DNA of 64,000 nucleotides from Leucobacter aridicollis. Its GTDB lineage: Bacteria; Actinomycetota; Actinomycetes; Actinomycetales; Microbacteriaceae. Under the pieces are notes generated by a model. The model did no database searches. It had not been told where the DNA came from and worked only from the letters and a program-made list of their open reading frames with translations. The position numbers were made by a program, and so were the translations under genes. The stretch's first letter is position 1. Every line of letters starts with the position of its first letter. Positions 10,036 through 18,491 of the stretch are shown here, one piece after another. The stretch spans positions 3,162,001 to 3,226,000 of the forward strand of contig NZ_JACCBD010000001.1 in the NCBI RefSeq assembly GCF_013409595.1. The letters are read 5' to 3'.

Positions 10036-11261
10036 GGCACTCGCACCGTGCCGAGGTACTCGGCGATCCGCCCGATCGCTTCCTCGAGCACTGCGACCTC
10101 CGGCAGCGTCACGAACCGCAGGTGGTCCGGCGTCGGCAGGTTGAATCCGCGCCCGTTGGTGACGAGCACGCGCGTCGCGCGGAGCAGGTTGATCACAAAC
10201 GCCTGGTCGTCCTCGATCGGGTAGCGCTCGGGGTCGAGGCGGGGAAACAGGTACATGGCGCCGCCGGGCAGCTCGCACGTCACACCGGGGATCTCGGTGA
10301 GCAGGCGGTGCGCGAGGTTGCGCTGTTCGAGCAGCCGCCCGCCGGGCGCGCACAGCGCGTCGATCGACGACTCGATCTCGAGGGCGACGGGGATCGCGTA
10401 CTGCGCGGGGGCGTTCGAGCACATCCGCATGTTTGCGAGCAGGGTGAGCCCCTCCAGAAAGTCTGCGGCGCGCTCCCTGTCGCCCGACGCGATCACCCAG
10501 CCTGCACGGTATCCGGCGACCCGCTGTGCCTTCGAGAGCCCGCTGAACGTGAGGCAAAGCGTCTCCGTGACGTGGAGCGCCGCGTGCTCGTGGGTGGCGC
10601 CGTCGTAGAGGATCCTGTCGTAGATCTCGTCGGCCATGAGCACGAGGCCGTGCCGCTCGGCGAGGGCGGCGAACCCGCGCACGAGCTCGGGCGAGTAGAC
10701 CGCTCCCGTCGGGTTGTTCGGGTTGATGAGCACGATGGCCGTCGTCTTCGGCGTGATGAGCGCTTCGATCTCGGCGAGGTTCGGCATCCAACCGTTCGAC
10801 TCGTCACACGGGTAGTGCACCGCCCGGCCGCCCTGCAGCGTCACCTGCGCCGTCCAGAGCGGGTAATCGGGGGCGGGGACGAGGATCTCGTCGCCCCGGC
10901 TCACGAGCGCCTGCAGCACGAGCGAGATCAGCTCGCTCACGCCGTTGCCGAGATACACGTCGTCGGGGCTCACGTCCGCGACGCCGACGTCTGCATAGTG
11001 GTTCGCGACGGCCTCGCGGGCGGGAAGGATCCCCCGGGAGTCGGTATACCCCTGCGCGTGCGGGAGCGCGGCCCGAAGCGCTTCAACGATCTCCGGCGGG
11101 GCCTCGAACCCGAACGGCGCCGGATTTCCGATGTTGAGTTTGAGGATCCGCTCGCCGTCGCGTTCGAGCCGCTCCGCCTCCTGGAGGATGGGCCCGCGCA
11201 CGTCGTAGCGTACGCCGGCGAGCTTACTGGACTGAGTAATCTGTCGCGTCTTCGAGCTCAC
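10032..11261 (-). CDS. alaA: PLP-dependent aminotransferase, AlaA/AlaT type
   Basis: Fold-type I transaminase (409 residues) that probably makes alanine from pyruvate and glutamate. It resembles E. coli AlaA along its length: YDVRGPILQEAERLERDG, LKLNIGNPAPFGFEAP, GNGVSELI, PAPDYPLWTA, LINPNNPTGAVYS. The PLP-binding lysine is K244 in SGLSKAQRVAGYRAGW, with DEIYD (211-215) contacting the cofactor. It overlaps rlmH by 4 bases. Assignment to alanine over aspartate rests on similarity; the actinobacterial relatives are sometimes named AspC. Confidence 0.88.
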   Translation of the reverse strand: MSSKTRQITQSSKLAGVRYDVRGPILQEAERLERDGERILKLNIGNPAPFGFEAPPEIVEALRAALPHAQGYTDSRGILPAREAVANHYADVGVADVSPDDVYLGNGVSELISLVLQALVSRGDEILVPAPDYPLWTAQVTLQGGRAVHYPCDESNGWMPNLAEIEALITPKTTAIVLINPNNPTGAVYSPELVRGFAALAERHGLVLMADEIYDRILYDGATHEHAALHVTETLCLTFSGLSKAQRVAGYRAGWVIASGDRERAADFLEGLTLLANMRMCSNAPAQYAIPVALEIESSIDALCAPGGRLLEQRNLAHRLLTEIPGVTCELPGGAMYLFPRLDPERYPIEDDQAFVINLLRATRVLVTNGRGFNLPTPDHLRFVTLPEVAVLEEAIGRIAEYLGTVRVP

Positions 11262-11290
11262 GGGCCGAGTTTACTCCTGTCCGAGGGCCG

Positions 11291-12151
11291 TTATCTTGTC
11301 GCGCGGAGCAAAATATCGCCGAGTTCCACTTGCGCGGAGATCCTGTTGGGCGCGCCCGGCGACGTCGTCAACCGGTTCTCGATCGTCCCGATGCCGCCTC
11401 GCTGCGTCACGTCGTACACGCCGTCCGGTACCTCGAGCGAGATCGACCCCGCGCTCACGTTCAGGCCGACGTCGACGGGCTGGGCGCCCGTCAGGCGCAG
11501 CTCGAGGTCGCCGAGGGACACGTCGGCGTCGACCGTCTGCACGTCGGCGAGTTCGCCCTGCACCGTCCCGACCCCGACGTTCGCGGTGAGGCTCGTCGCC
11601 GAGCCTGAAACCGTCGCCTCACCGGCGTCAACCTTCAGATTCAGTTCGCCGAACTTCCCTTCGGCCTTCACCTCGCCGACGCCGACGCGAATGTCGGCGT
11701 CGATCGTCCGATTGGCGAGTTCGTTCGGGAGCGTGAGGGTTGCCTGGACGTGCTGCCCTCGCGTGCTCGGGCACACCCCCAGGAAGCAGAAGCCGGAGCG
11801 CTCGGCGCGCGGCGCCCGCACGGTGATGCTGTCGCCGTCTCGGCCCAGCTCCCACTTCTCAGCCGAGCCGCCGCGGGCCTCCAGCGTCGCGCCCTGAACC
11901 GTGCCGAACTGGACGGTGAGCTCCGCGACGCCAATGTTCAGGTCGAGACTGGTCGCCCCGTCCGCGTCGACCATCGCGCCCGCCTCGGACTGCGAGAGGT
12001 CTGAACGCTGCGAAGATAGCGCAATGCCGACCGCGGCGGACGCGCCGAGCCCGAGTAGGACCACGCCGCCGACGACGGCAGTGACGATCCCGACGACGCC
12101 GATCCCGCGCCGTGGTGACGGGGGACCTGTGGGTGCCGAATACATGCTCAT
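11291..12151 (-). CDS. Membrane-anchored DUF4097-like beta-repeat protein
   Basis: A 286-residue protein with a short Pro-rich cytoplasmic tail, one membrane helix (about residues 16-42) and an outer region built of repeated short beta motifs: SLDLNIGVAELTV, DADIRVGVGEVKAEGKFGEL, LTANVGVGTVQGEL, VDADVSLGDLEL. Such patterns are typical of DUF4097-type putative adhesins or cell-envelope sensors. Its start overlaps the response-regulator stop by 4 bases, so it is the third gene of a kinase-regulator-effector operon. Two cysteines (CFLGVC) may form a disulfide. Function unknown; an envelope-stress output or signal-sensing accessory role is inference. Confidence 0.75.
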   Translation of the reverse strand: MSMYSAPTGPPSPRRGIGVVGIVTAVVGGVVLLGLGASAAVGIALSSQRSDLSQSEAGAMVDADGATSLDLNIGVAELTVQFGTVQGATLEARGGSAEKWELGRDGDSITVRAPRAERSGFCFLGVCPSTRGQHVQATLTLPNELANRTIDADIRVGVGEVKAEGKFGELNLKVDAGEATVSGSATSLTANVGVGTVQGELADVQTVDADVSLGDLELRLTGAQPVDVGLNVSAGSISLEVPDGVYDVTQRGGIGTIENRLTTSPGAPNRISAQVELGDILLRATR

Positions 12152-12843
12152 GAGGTGAATCCTGTCTGTTGAGTGTGTGTGGTGCCGCCGGGGCCGCCGG
12201 TGCTTTGCAGGTGCGCGATTGCCGCGAGTACCCGACGGTTGCCCGACTCGTCTTGGTCGAGCTCCAGCTTCTGGAAGATCGCCGTGATGTGCTTCTCGAC
12301 GCTCGCCTCCGAGACGAAGAGCTGCGCGGCGATCGCCTGGTTCGATCTGCCCTCGGCGAGCACCGCAAGCACCGTGCGCTCGCGGGCAGTGAGCCGCTCC
12401 ATCTTCGTGTCCTTGCCGCGCCGAGTGAGCAGCTGCGCGACGACCTCCGGATCGAGCACCGTGGCGCCGCTCGCGATCCGGTCAACGGCCTCGACGAACT
12501 CGGCGACGTCCGCGACGCGATCCTTCAGCAGGTACCCGAAGGCGCCTCCCTGACCCGAGATGAGCTCGCTCGCGTAGCGCTCCTCGACGTACTGCGAGAG
12601 CACGAGCACGGGCAGCTGCGGGTGTCGCGCGCGCAGCTCGAGGGCGAGCCTGATGCCCTCGTCCGTGAAGGTAGGTGGCATGCGGACGTCGAGGATGCAG
12701 AGGTCTGGGCGATCCTGCTCGACAGCTTCGGCGACCCCGACAGTGTCGGCGAAGGCGCCGACAACCTCGTGGCCGGAGTGCTCGAGCAGCCGCACGAGCC
12801 CCTCGCGGAGCAGGACCGAGTCCTCACAGATCAGGATGCGCAC
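12148..12843 (-). CDS. LuxR/NarL-family response regulator
   Basis: Transcription factor of 231 residues. The receiver domain (1-120) carries the acidic pocket E7/D8, the phosphoacceptor D52 (ILDVRMPP) and the lysine of YLLKDRV. The C-terminal LuxR helix-turn-helix follows (LTARERTVLAVLAEGRSNQAIAAQL is split by the usual linker; recognition helix SEASVEKHIT). GTG start at 12843 overlaps the sensor kinase by 13 bases. It is expected to be phosphorylated by that kinase and may control its own operon and the DUF4097-like gene. Confidence 0.92.
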   Translation of the reverse strand: MRILICEDSVLLREGLVRLLEHSGHEVVGAFADTVGVAEAVEQDRPDLCILDVRMPPTFTDEGIRLALELRARHPQLPVLVLSQYVEERYASELISGQGGAFGYLLKDRVADVAEFVEAVDRIASGATVLDPEVVAQLLTRRGKDTKMERLTARERTVLAVLAEGRSNQAIAAQLFVSEASVEKHITAIFQKLELDQDESGNRRVLAAIAHLQSTGGPGGTTHTQQTGFTS

Positions 12844-14198
12844 GGGACGCTCACCTCCAGCGACGTCGGGCCGCCGAGCGGACTGTCGAGCCGGAACGTC
12901 CCACCCGCGGCAAGCACCCGGTTGGTGATGCCGTCGAGACCGCCGCCCGGAACAATGCGGGCCCCGCCGACACCGTTGTCTTCGACACGCGCCCAGAGCG
13001 TTCCCGAGTCGCGCAGGCGAACCGTGACGCGTGCCTCACGGGCCCGGGAGTGCTTCGCGGCATTCGTGAGTGACTCGGCGATGACGAAGTAGACTGCCGT
13101 CTCAGCCTCACGGCTGCAGCGGCCCTCGAGCCGCACGTCAAGCGTGACCGGCACGTGCGAGCGCCCGGCGAGGGCGGACAGCGCGGCGTCGAGCCCGCGG
13201 TCGTCGAGCACCGACGGGTTGATCCCGCGCGCGAGCTGGCGCAGCTCAGTGATCGCCGCCTTCGTCGACGTGTGGGCTTCGGCGATGAGGGCTTTCGCGC
13301 CCTCCGGATCGGCGTCAATCTGCTGCTGCGCGAGCCCGAGCGTCATGCCGACGGACACGAGCCGCGGCTGCACGCCATCGTGGAGGTCGCGCTCGAGGCG
13401 CGTCCGCTCGACGTCGGCCGCCCTGACGGCGCCAGCGCGCTGCTGCTCCGAGAGCCTTGCCGCCGCATGCAGATGCTCTGCCTCGGCGCCCGCCCCCGCG
13501 ATCCAGACCGTGAGCACCCGGTGCAGCAGCGCGAGGCCCACCATCGCCGCGGCGCAGAGCACCGCCGCGAGCGCGAACGCAAACCACGGCAGGTCCGTAA
13601 TGAACGGCGCGAGCAGCAGACCGGAGTTCGGGTGGTACGCGACCGAGCCGCCCGTCAGCGTGAGGATCGCGGCAGCCGCACCCCACACGAGGTTTTGCGC
13701 GCAGATGAGGAAGAACAGTCCGAGGAACGTCGCGACCGCGAAGCTCGCGATCGCCTGCCACATGCGCCCGTCGATGAACTGCGCCCACATCATGCGCAGG
13801 AAGCCGCCGAACCCGGGGGTGCGCTGCGGGACCGCGCGGAGCGCCGGAATGCCGAGACGGTAGAGACCGCCAACCCGCTCAGTCTCGAACCAGGCCGCGC
13901 CGAACAGCACGTAGACGAGCGCGATCAGAAACACGAGGCCAAGCCCGAACACCAGGGTCAGCCCAAGCCCGAGCCCGAGCAGCGCGAAGACGGCGACGAA
14001 GAGGCCCCACCCAAGCAGCCCCAGCGCCGCAAGGTGCAGCATGGTGAGCGCGATCCTGAACGGTGGCTTCACCGCCTGCGGGCGCTGCGCGGCCGGGTGC
14101 TGGCCCGCCGCGCGCTGATCGCCGGTCGGGAAAGGGGCCGCCGCGCGCTGGTCTGCGGCGGGGGTCGGAGGGGCGCTTGCCCGGGGCTCGCTGGTCAT
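12831..14198 (-). CDS. Sensor histidine kinase (HisKA_3/DesK type)
   Basis: A 455-residue membrane kinase. After a Pro/Ala-rich cytoplasmic tail of about 45 residues come several helices (about 50-105 and 148-232), then the dimerisation helix with H273 in RDLHDGVQPRLVSV, the phosphorylated histidine. The ATPase domain shows the N box (ESLTNAAKHSRA) and a G box (EDNGVGGARIVPGGGLDGI). It lacks a large extracellular sensor loop, suggesting it senses within or near the membrane. The N-terminal half resembles PspC-associated kinases of actinobacteria. First gene of a three-gene operon. Confidence 0.9.
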   Translation of the reverse strand: MTSEPRASAPPTPAADQRAAAPFPTGDQRAAGQHPAAQRPQAVKPPFRIALTMLHLAALGLLGWGLFVAVFALLGLGLGLTLVFGLGLVFLIALVYVLFGAAWFETERVGGLYRLGIPALRAVPQRTPGFGGFLRMMWAQFIDGRMWQAIASFAVATFLGLFFLICAQNLVWGAAAAILTLTGGSVAYHPNSGLLLAPFITDLPWFAFALAAVLCAAAMVGLALLHRVLTVWIAGAGAEAEHLHAAARLSEQQRAGAVRAADVERTRLERDLHDGVQPRLVSVGMTLGLAQQQIDADPEGAKALIAEAHTSTKAAITELRQLARGINPSVLDDRGLDAALSALAGRSHVPVTLDVRLEGRCSREAETAVYFVIAESLTNAAKHSRAREARVTVRLRDSGTLWARVEDNGVGGARIVPGGGLDGITNRVLAAGGTFRLDSPLGGPTSLEVSVPCAS

Positions 14199-14543
14199 AC
14201 TCCTACGTTAGAGCGCGCACGCGACCTGCCCTACCCCGCTGGCCGGAGAACCGTGTTCGGGTTTTCCCTACCCTGCGGCGCCGCTCGGCGGGAGGACGGG
14301 CCGCGGGTGGTGCGCTCTGTGGTTGGCGAGCGGTGTGCTGGGGGTGGCGCGCGGCGCATGGCGGACGCACTGGCAGCGCCTAGCGAGCGCAGTGGAGGCG
14401 GATGGCGGGCGCGCCGGCGGCGATCCTCCCACCCTCAATTTTTCTGCTTCGGCCCAAATATCCCGGAAGCTTGGGGTGGGAGAGAAAGTTTGGGGTGGGA
14501 AGGAAAGGGGCGGGTGGAGGGTGCGCCGCGCTCCGCACCCGCC
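14199..14543. other. Gene-free stretch upstream of the sensor kinase
   Basis: About 345 bases between two minus-strand genes. It must hold the kinase promoter, but no hexamer pair stands out. There is a direct repeat of TTGGGGTGGGA (14471-14481 and 14490-14500, 19 bases apart) in a purine-rich tract. Short reading frames here have no ribosome site and look like shadows. Confidence 0.5.
14519..14540 (-). terminator. Possible terminator after the ABC exporter gene
   Basis: GGGTGCG (14519-14525) pairs with CGCACCC (14534-14540), starting 3 bases after the stop codon of the exporter. A pyrimidine-rich stretch follows on the minus strand. The stem is only 7 bp, so this is tentative. Confidence 0.4.
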
Positions 14544-16421
14544 TCAGCTCTGCTGCGCGTAGAGCTCCGCGTACGCCCCGCCCAGCGCGAGCAGCTCCTG
14601 GTGGGTTCCCTGCTCAAGAATGCGGCCAGTGCCCAGCACGAAGATCCGATCCGCGCCTTCCACGGTGGAAAGCCGGTGCGCGATCGCCACGGTGGTGCGC
14701 CCCTCGCGTGCGTCGTCGAGGGCCCGCTGCACGATGCGCTCGTTGACGGTGTCGAGCGCGCTCGTCGCCTCGTCGAGCACGAGCACGCGCGGGTTCTTCA
14801 ACAGCACGCGCGCGATTGCGATGCGCTGCTTCTCGCCGCCGGAGAGCCGGTAGCCGCGCTCGCCGACGATCGTGTCGTATCCGTCCGCGAACGACTCGAT
14901 CGTGTCGTGAATGTTCGCGAGCTTCGCCGCAGCGGCGACCTCCTCGTCTGTCGCGTCGGGCTTCGCGTACCGCAGGTTGTCGGCGATTGAGGCGTGGAAG
15001 AGGTACGGCTCCTGGGTGACGACGCCGATGCGGTCCATCAGCGCCTCCTGCTTCAGCGAGCGCACGTCGTCACCGCCGTAGGTCACGGCGCCGCCGGTCA
15101 CGTCGTACAGGCGCGGGATCAGCGAGCCGATCGTCGTCTTGCCCGATCCCGATGCGCCGACGAACGCGACGAACTCGCCCGGTTCGATGACGAACGACAC
15201 GTGATCGATCGTCGGACGGTCGTTCGGACCGGCGTCGGGGTACGCGAACACGACGTCGTCAAAGACGATGCGGCCGGCGCGGCCAGGCTCCTCGGTGGGT
15301 TCGAGCGCGTCGGGCTTGTCGACGATCTGCGGCGTGAGGTCGAGGTACTCGAAGATGCGCGCGAACAGGGCGCTCGAGGTCTGCAGGTCGAGGGCGACGC
15401 GCATGAGCGCCATGAGCGGGAAGAGCAGGCGCGACTGGATCGTCGTGAACGCGACGATCGTGCCGGCCGTGATGCCAGCGTCAAGCCCTTGACCGGTCGC
15501 GCGCTCGATGAGCCAGCCCGACACGAGGTAGACGATCGCGGGCACGGCCGAGAGGAACACGTTCACGAGCGCGAAGAAGACCTGGCCGCTCATCGCCTGC
15601 TTCACCTGCAGCGCGATCTGGTTGCGGTTCTCGCTCGCGTAGCGCTCGGTCTCGGCGCTCTGCCGCGAGTACGTCTTCGCGAGCAGCACGCCCGACACTG
15701 AGAGCGCCTCCTGCGTGATCGCGGTCATCTCGGAGAGCGACTCCTGCGTCTTGCCCGCGATGCGCGCACGCACCTGGCCGACGCGGCGCTGCGCGATGAC
15801 GAGCACCGGCATCAGGATGAGCGCGATGATCGTGAGCTTCCAGCTCAGCAGGATCATCGCGACGGCGGCCGCGATCACGGTCACCGTGTTGCCGATCACG
15901 TTCGAGACCGTGTTCGTCAGCACGTTCGCGACGCCGCCGACGTCGTTCTGCAGCCGCGACTGGATGATGCCCGTCTTGGTTCGAGTAAAGAAGCCGAGCT
16001 CCATCGACTGCAGGTGCGAGAACAGCTTGACTCGCAGGTCGCCCATGACTCGGTTGCCGACGCGCGCCGTGAAGTAAGTCTGCACGACGCCGATGAGCGC
16101 CGAGATCACGAAGACGAGGATCATCGCGCCGACAAGCCAGGCGAGCACCGACATGTTGGGCCCGCTGCCGTCGACAGGGAACAGGCCATCGTCGAAGACG
16201 CGCTGCGTGATGAGCGGCGGCATGATCCCGAGCGCCGCCGAGATCAGCACGAGCACGACGATCACGCTCAGGGGCCCGCGGTACGGCTTGAAGAGCTCCG
16301 CGATCCTGCCACCGAGGTTCGCTACCTTCGGGGCGGCCTCGTTCAGTTTGCGCTGCGCCGCGAAATCGCCGCCAGATACCCTGCCGCCGCGGCCACCGCC
16401 GCCGCCTCCACCCATGCTCAT
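14544..16421 (-). CDS. ABC exporter, fused membrane and ATPase domains (MsbA/LmrA type)
   Basis: Half-transporter of 625 residues that should work as a dimer to export lipids or drugs. A glycine-rich N-terminus (MSMGGGGGGGRGGRVSGG) precedes six membrane helices (about 55-340). The nucleotide-binding domain has Walker A GASGSGKTT, a Q loop (VVTQEPYLF), the signature LSGGEKQRIAIARVLL, Walker B VLVLDEATSALD and the switch histidine in AIAHRLST. Neighbouring genes are other efflux systems, but there is no linked regulator. Substrate cannot be read from the sequence. Confidence 0.92.
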   Translation of the reverse strand: MSMGGGGGGGRGGRVSGGDFAAQRKLNEAAPKVANLGGRIAELFKPYRGPLSVIVVLVLISAALGIMPPLITQRVFDDGLFPVDGSGPNMSVLAWLVGAMILVFVISALIGVVQTYFTARVGNRVMGDLRVKLFSHLQSMELGFFTRTKTGIIQSRLQNDVGGVANVLTNTVSNVIGNTVTVIAAAVAMILLSWKLTIIALILMPVLVIAQRRVGQVRARIAGKTQESLSEMTAITQEALSVSGVLLAKTYSRQSAETERYASENRNQIALQVKQAMSGQVFFALVNVFLSAVPAIVYLVSGWLIERATGQGLDAGITAGTIVAFTTIQSRLLFPLMALMRVALDLQTSSALFARIFEYLDLTPQIVDKPDALEPTEEPGRAGRIVFDDVVFAYPDAGPNDRPTIDHVSFVIEPGEFVAFVGASGSGKTTIGSLIPRLYDVTGGAVTYGGDDVRSLKQEALMDRIGVVTQEPYLFHASIADNLRYAKPDATDEEVAAAAKLANIHDTIESFADGYDTIVGERGYRLSGGEKQRIAIARVLLKNPRVLVLDEATSALDTVNERIVQRALDDAREGRTTVAIAHRLSTVEGADRIFVLGTGRILEQGTHQELLALGGAYAELYAQQS

Positions 16422-16528
16422 GAGTTGAGCGTACCGGCACGGGGCGTCGACCGGGAGGTTAATTCGGCGATGCCCCTACCCGGTAGGGAGCGGGGTTGCT
16501 GCGGCGGGGTTCCCGGGGAGCCCGTCGG

Positions 16529-17482
16529 CTAGCGCTGGGCGAGCTTCGCGTGTGCCTTCGCCAGTTCCTTGGCCCGATCGCGCGCCTTCACGAGCGCGGA
16601 CTCCTCGCGCTCCAGTTCGCGCAGTCGCTGCTGGGTGGCTTTGCGGAGCTCGACGTGGGCGGCGAGGGACGCGTCCGCAGCGACAAGCGCTTCGGGGGGC
16701 GTGGGGGGTGCGGCAGTCACGGGAGGCGTCTCGGGGGTCGGCGCGTGTTCGAGCATGTCTGCGAGCCCCGCGAGCATCACCTCAGTCGTGAAGCCGAGGA
16801 TCGCCTCAATGTCTTTTTCACCGGTCTGCTCGACGCGGTTCGGGTGGTCGCCGAAGTAGCTTCCGCTCCGCACGAACGCGGCCGCGTTGGGAAAGTCAGA
16901 GGCCGTCACGGCTTCCTCGATGAGGGCGCGGGTAGCATCGGTCATCACCGCTCCGGCGAGCACCTCTCGCTCAACGGCGGCATGGCCGCGGGCGATCGAC
17001 GAGATGAGAATGAGGATCGCGAGCTTGGTGTGCTCGTCCACAGGCATGGCGCGCATGGCCCCAAGCCCGATATCTGCGACCCGAATCTGGCCAGGCATCA
17101 TGTGGATGTCCGGCGTGAGCGGAATATCGAGTGCCCAGGGGTGTGTTCGGTACCCCAGCACGAGGTCCTGTAGCAGCGCCCTGCACCCATCCCGCCAGGT
17201 GACGGCGTCGAGCGGCCCGAGCTCGGCGCTCATGGCGGCATCGAGCATCAGCTGATACAGGTCATCCTTTGTCGAAACGTAGCGGTACAGCGCCATGGTG
17301 CTGAAGTCGAAGGACTTCGCGACCCGCTGCATGGTGACGGCTGCGAGCCCCTCGGCATCGGCGATCTCGATCGCAGCGTCGACGATGCGTTCGAGGGACA
17401 GCTCACGCTTGGGGCCGCGTTGCGGGGCAGCCGCGAGACCCCAGGCGATCGCGAGTGTTCTGGAGACTTCGGTTTCAGTCAT
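16529..17482 (-). CDS. TetR-family repressor with an extended coiled-coil tail
   Basis: A 317-residue regulator, longer than the usual 190-240. The N-terminal helix-turn-helix is clear (IVDAAIEIADAEGLAAVTMQRVAKSF and STMALYRYVSTKDDLYQLML are its two halves). A TetR C-terminal ligand domain follows to about residue 235. The last 80 residues are unusual: a Pro/Thr-rich linker (TPETPPVTAAPPTPPEALV), then a charged helical tail ending ELEREESALVKARDRAKEL, probably coiled coil. ATG at 17482 is chosen over an upstream start because family similarity begins there. It is divergent from an ABC-2 exporter; three tandem 16-bp repeats lie between them. Confidence 0.88.
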   Translation of the reverse strand: MTETEVSRTLAIAWGLAAAPQRGPKRELSLERIVDAAIEIADAEGLAAVTMQRVAKSFDFSTMALYRYVSTKDDLYQLMLDAAMSAELGPLDAVTWRDGCRALLQDLVLGYRTHPWALDIPLTPDIHMMPGQIRVADIGLGAMRAMPVDEHTKLAILILISSIARGHAAVEREVLAGAVMTDATRALIEEAVTASDFPNAAAFVRSGSYFGDHPNRVEQTGEKDIEAILGFTTEVMLAGLADMLEHAPTPETPPVTAAPPTPPEALVAADASLAAHVELRKATQQRLRELEREESALVKARDRAKELAKAHAKLAQR

Positions 17483-17536
17483 CACTGCCTTATTCGTGTT
17501 GTGGGCCGACTTCAATACTAACCGCGTACTCGGGCA

Positions 17537-17584
17537 ACTGTTTATATCGCACACTGTTTATGTGGCATACTGTTTGCGTGATAC
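17537..17584. repeat. Three tandem 16-bp repeats, probable TetR operator array
   Basis: ACTGTTTATATCGCAC (17537-17552), ACTGTTTATGTGGCAT (17553-17568) and ACTGTTTGCGTGATAC (17569-17584) abut without gaps. All three start with ACTGTTT, with the divergence at their right ends. They end 31 bases before the ATPase start and begin 54 bases from the regulator start, covering the divergent promoter region. By position they are the best candidate binding site of the adjacent TetR protein. Confidence 0.65.
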
Positions 17585-17615
17585 GCACTCAGTCTCAATC
17601 CCTCCTGGAGCACCC

Positions 17616-18491
17616 ATGACCCCCACATTGGAGATCACTGATCTCAGCAAGAGCTACGGCCCCCGCACCGTGCTGGACAACCTCTCCCTCTCCATCGACG
17701 GCGGCGTGTTCGCGCTGCTCGGGCCGAACGGCGCGGGCAAGACGACGCTCGTCTCGATCCTCACTACCCTGCTGCGCCCAGATTCAGGCAGCGCACGGAT
17801 CCTCGGCCACGACACCGTAGCCGACGCCCGCACCGTCCGGCGCCTCATCGGCGCGACCGGACAATACGCGTCGGTCGACGAGGCACTCTCCGGGCGCGAA
17901 AACCTCGTGATGGTCGGCAGGCTCCTCGGGCTCGCCACGCGCGCCGCCAGAACGCGGGCCGACGAACTCATCTCGTCATTCGGCCTCGAGGAAGCGGCGG
18001 GCCGCGCTGTCTCCGGCTATTCGGGCGGAATGCGCCGCCGGATCGACCTGGCGGCGTCCCTCATGTGTCCGCCTGCGGTGCTCTTTCTCGACGAGCCAAC
18101 GACCGGCCTGGACCCAACGAGCCGCCTGGGGCTCTGGGACGACGTCGCGGCGCTCGCCAAGGCGGGCAGCTGCGTCTTTCTCACGACGCAGCTGCTCGAC
18201 GAGGCCGAGGCGCTCGCGGACCGGGTCGCGATCCTCCAGGGCGGCTCGATCGTCGCCGACGGCAGCCCCGCAGAGCTGAAGCGACTTGTCGGAACTGAGA
18301 CCGCGGCGCTCGTCGACGCCGAGGGCACCGTGCACCGCAGCTTCGAGCTCGACGGCACGGCACACAGCCTCGAGCGCGCGCTGCACAACCTGTCCGAGGC
18401 GGAGCGCGATCTTCGCGTGGAGCTTCGCACGCCGACCCTTGACGACGCATTCATCGCAATCACCCGAGCCACCGAGGAGGCACGCGCATGA
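17616..18491 (+). CDS. ABC transporter ATP-binding protein (DrrA/daunorubicin-resistance type)
   Basis: Cytoplasmic ATPase, 291 residues. Walker A is GPNGAGKTT, the Q loop ATGQYASVDE, the signature SGYSGGMRRRIDLAASL (SGGM variant of the drug-export ATPases), Walker B VLFLDEPTTGLDP and the switch region LTTQLLDEAEALADRVAIL. The C-terminal 70 residues match the small regulatory domain of DrrA-like proteins. ATG at 17616 has GGAG 5 bases upstream. Its stop overlaps the permease start by 4 bases. Likely function is export of a hydrophobic toxin or antibiotic under TetR control. Confidence 0.93.
   Translation: MTPTLEITDLSKSYGPRTVLDNLSLSIDGGVFALLGPNGAGKTTLVSILTTLLRPDSGSARILGHDTVADARTVRRLIGATGQYASVDEALSGRENLVMVGRLLGLATRAARTRADELISSFGLEEAAGRAVSGYSGGMRRRIDLAASLMCPPAVLFLDEPTTGLDPTSRLGLWDDVAALAKAGSCVFLTTQLLDEAEALADRVAILQGGSIVADGSPAELKRLVGTETAALVDAEGTVHRSFELDGTAHSLERALHNLSEAERDLRVELRTPTLDDAFIAITRATEEARA

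Noticed and set aside
10036..10791. N-terminal half of a long minus-strand frame that ends in rlmH
   Set aside because: The upstream part overlaps the aminotransferase and is Arg/Pro-rich; only the segment from 10035 has RlmH similarity.
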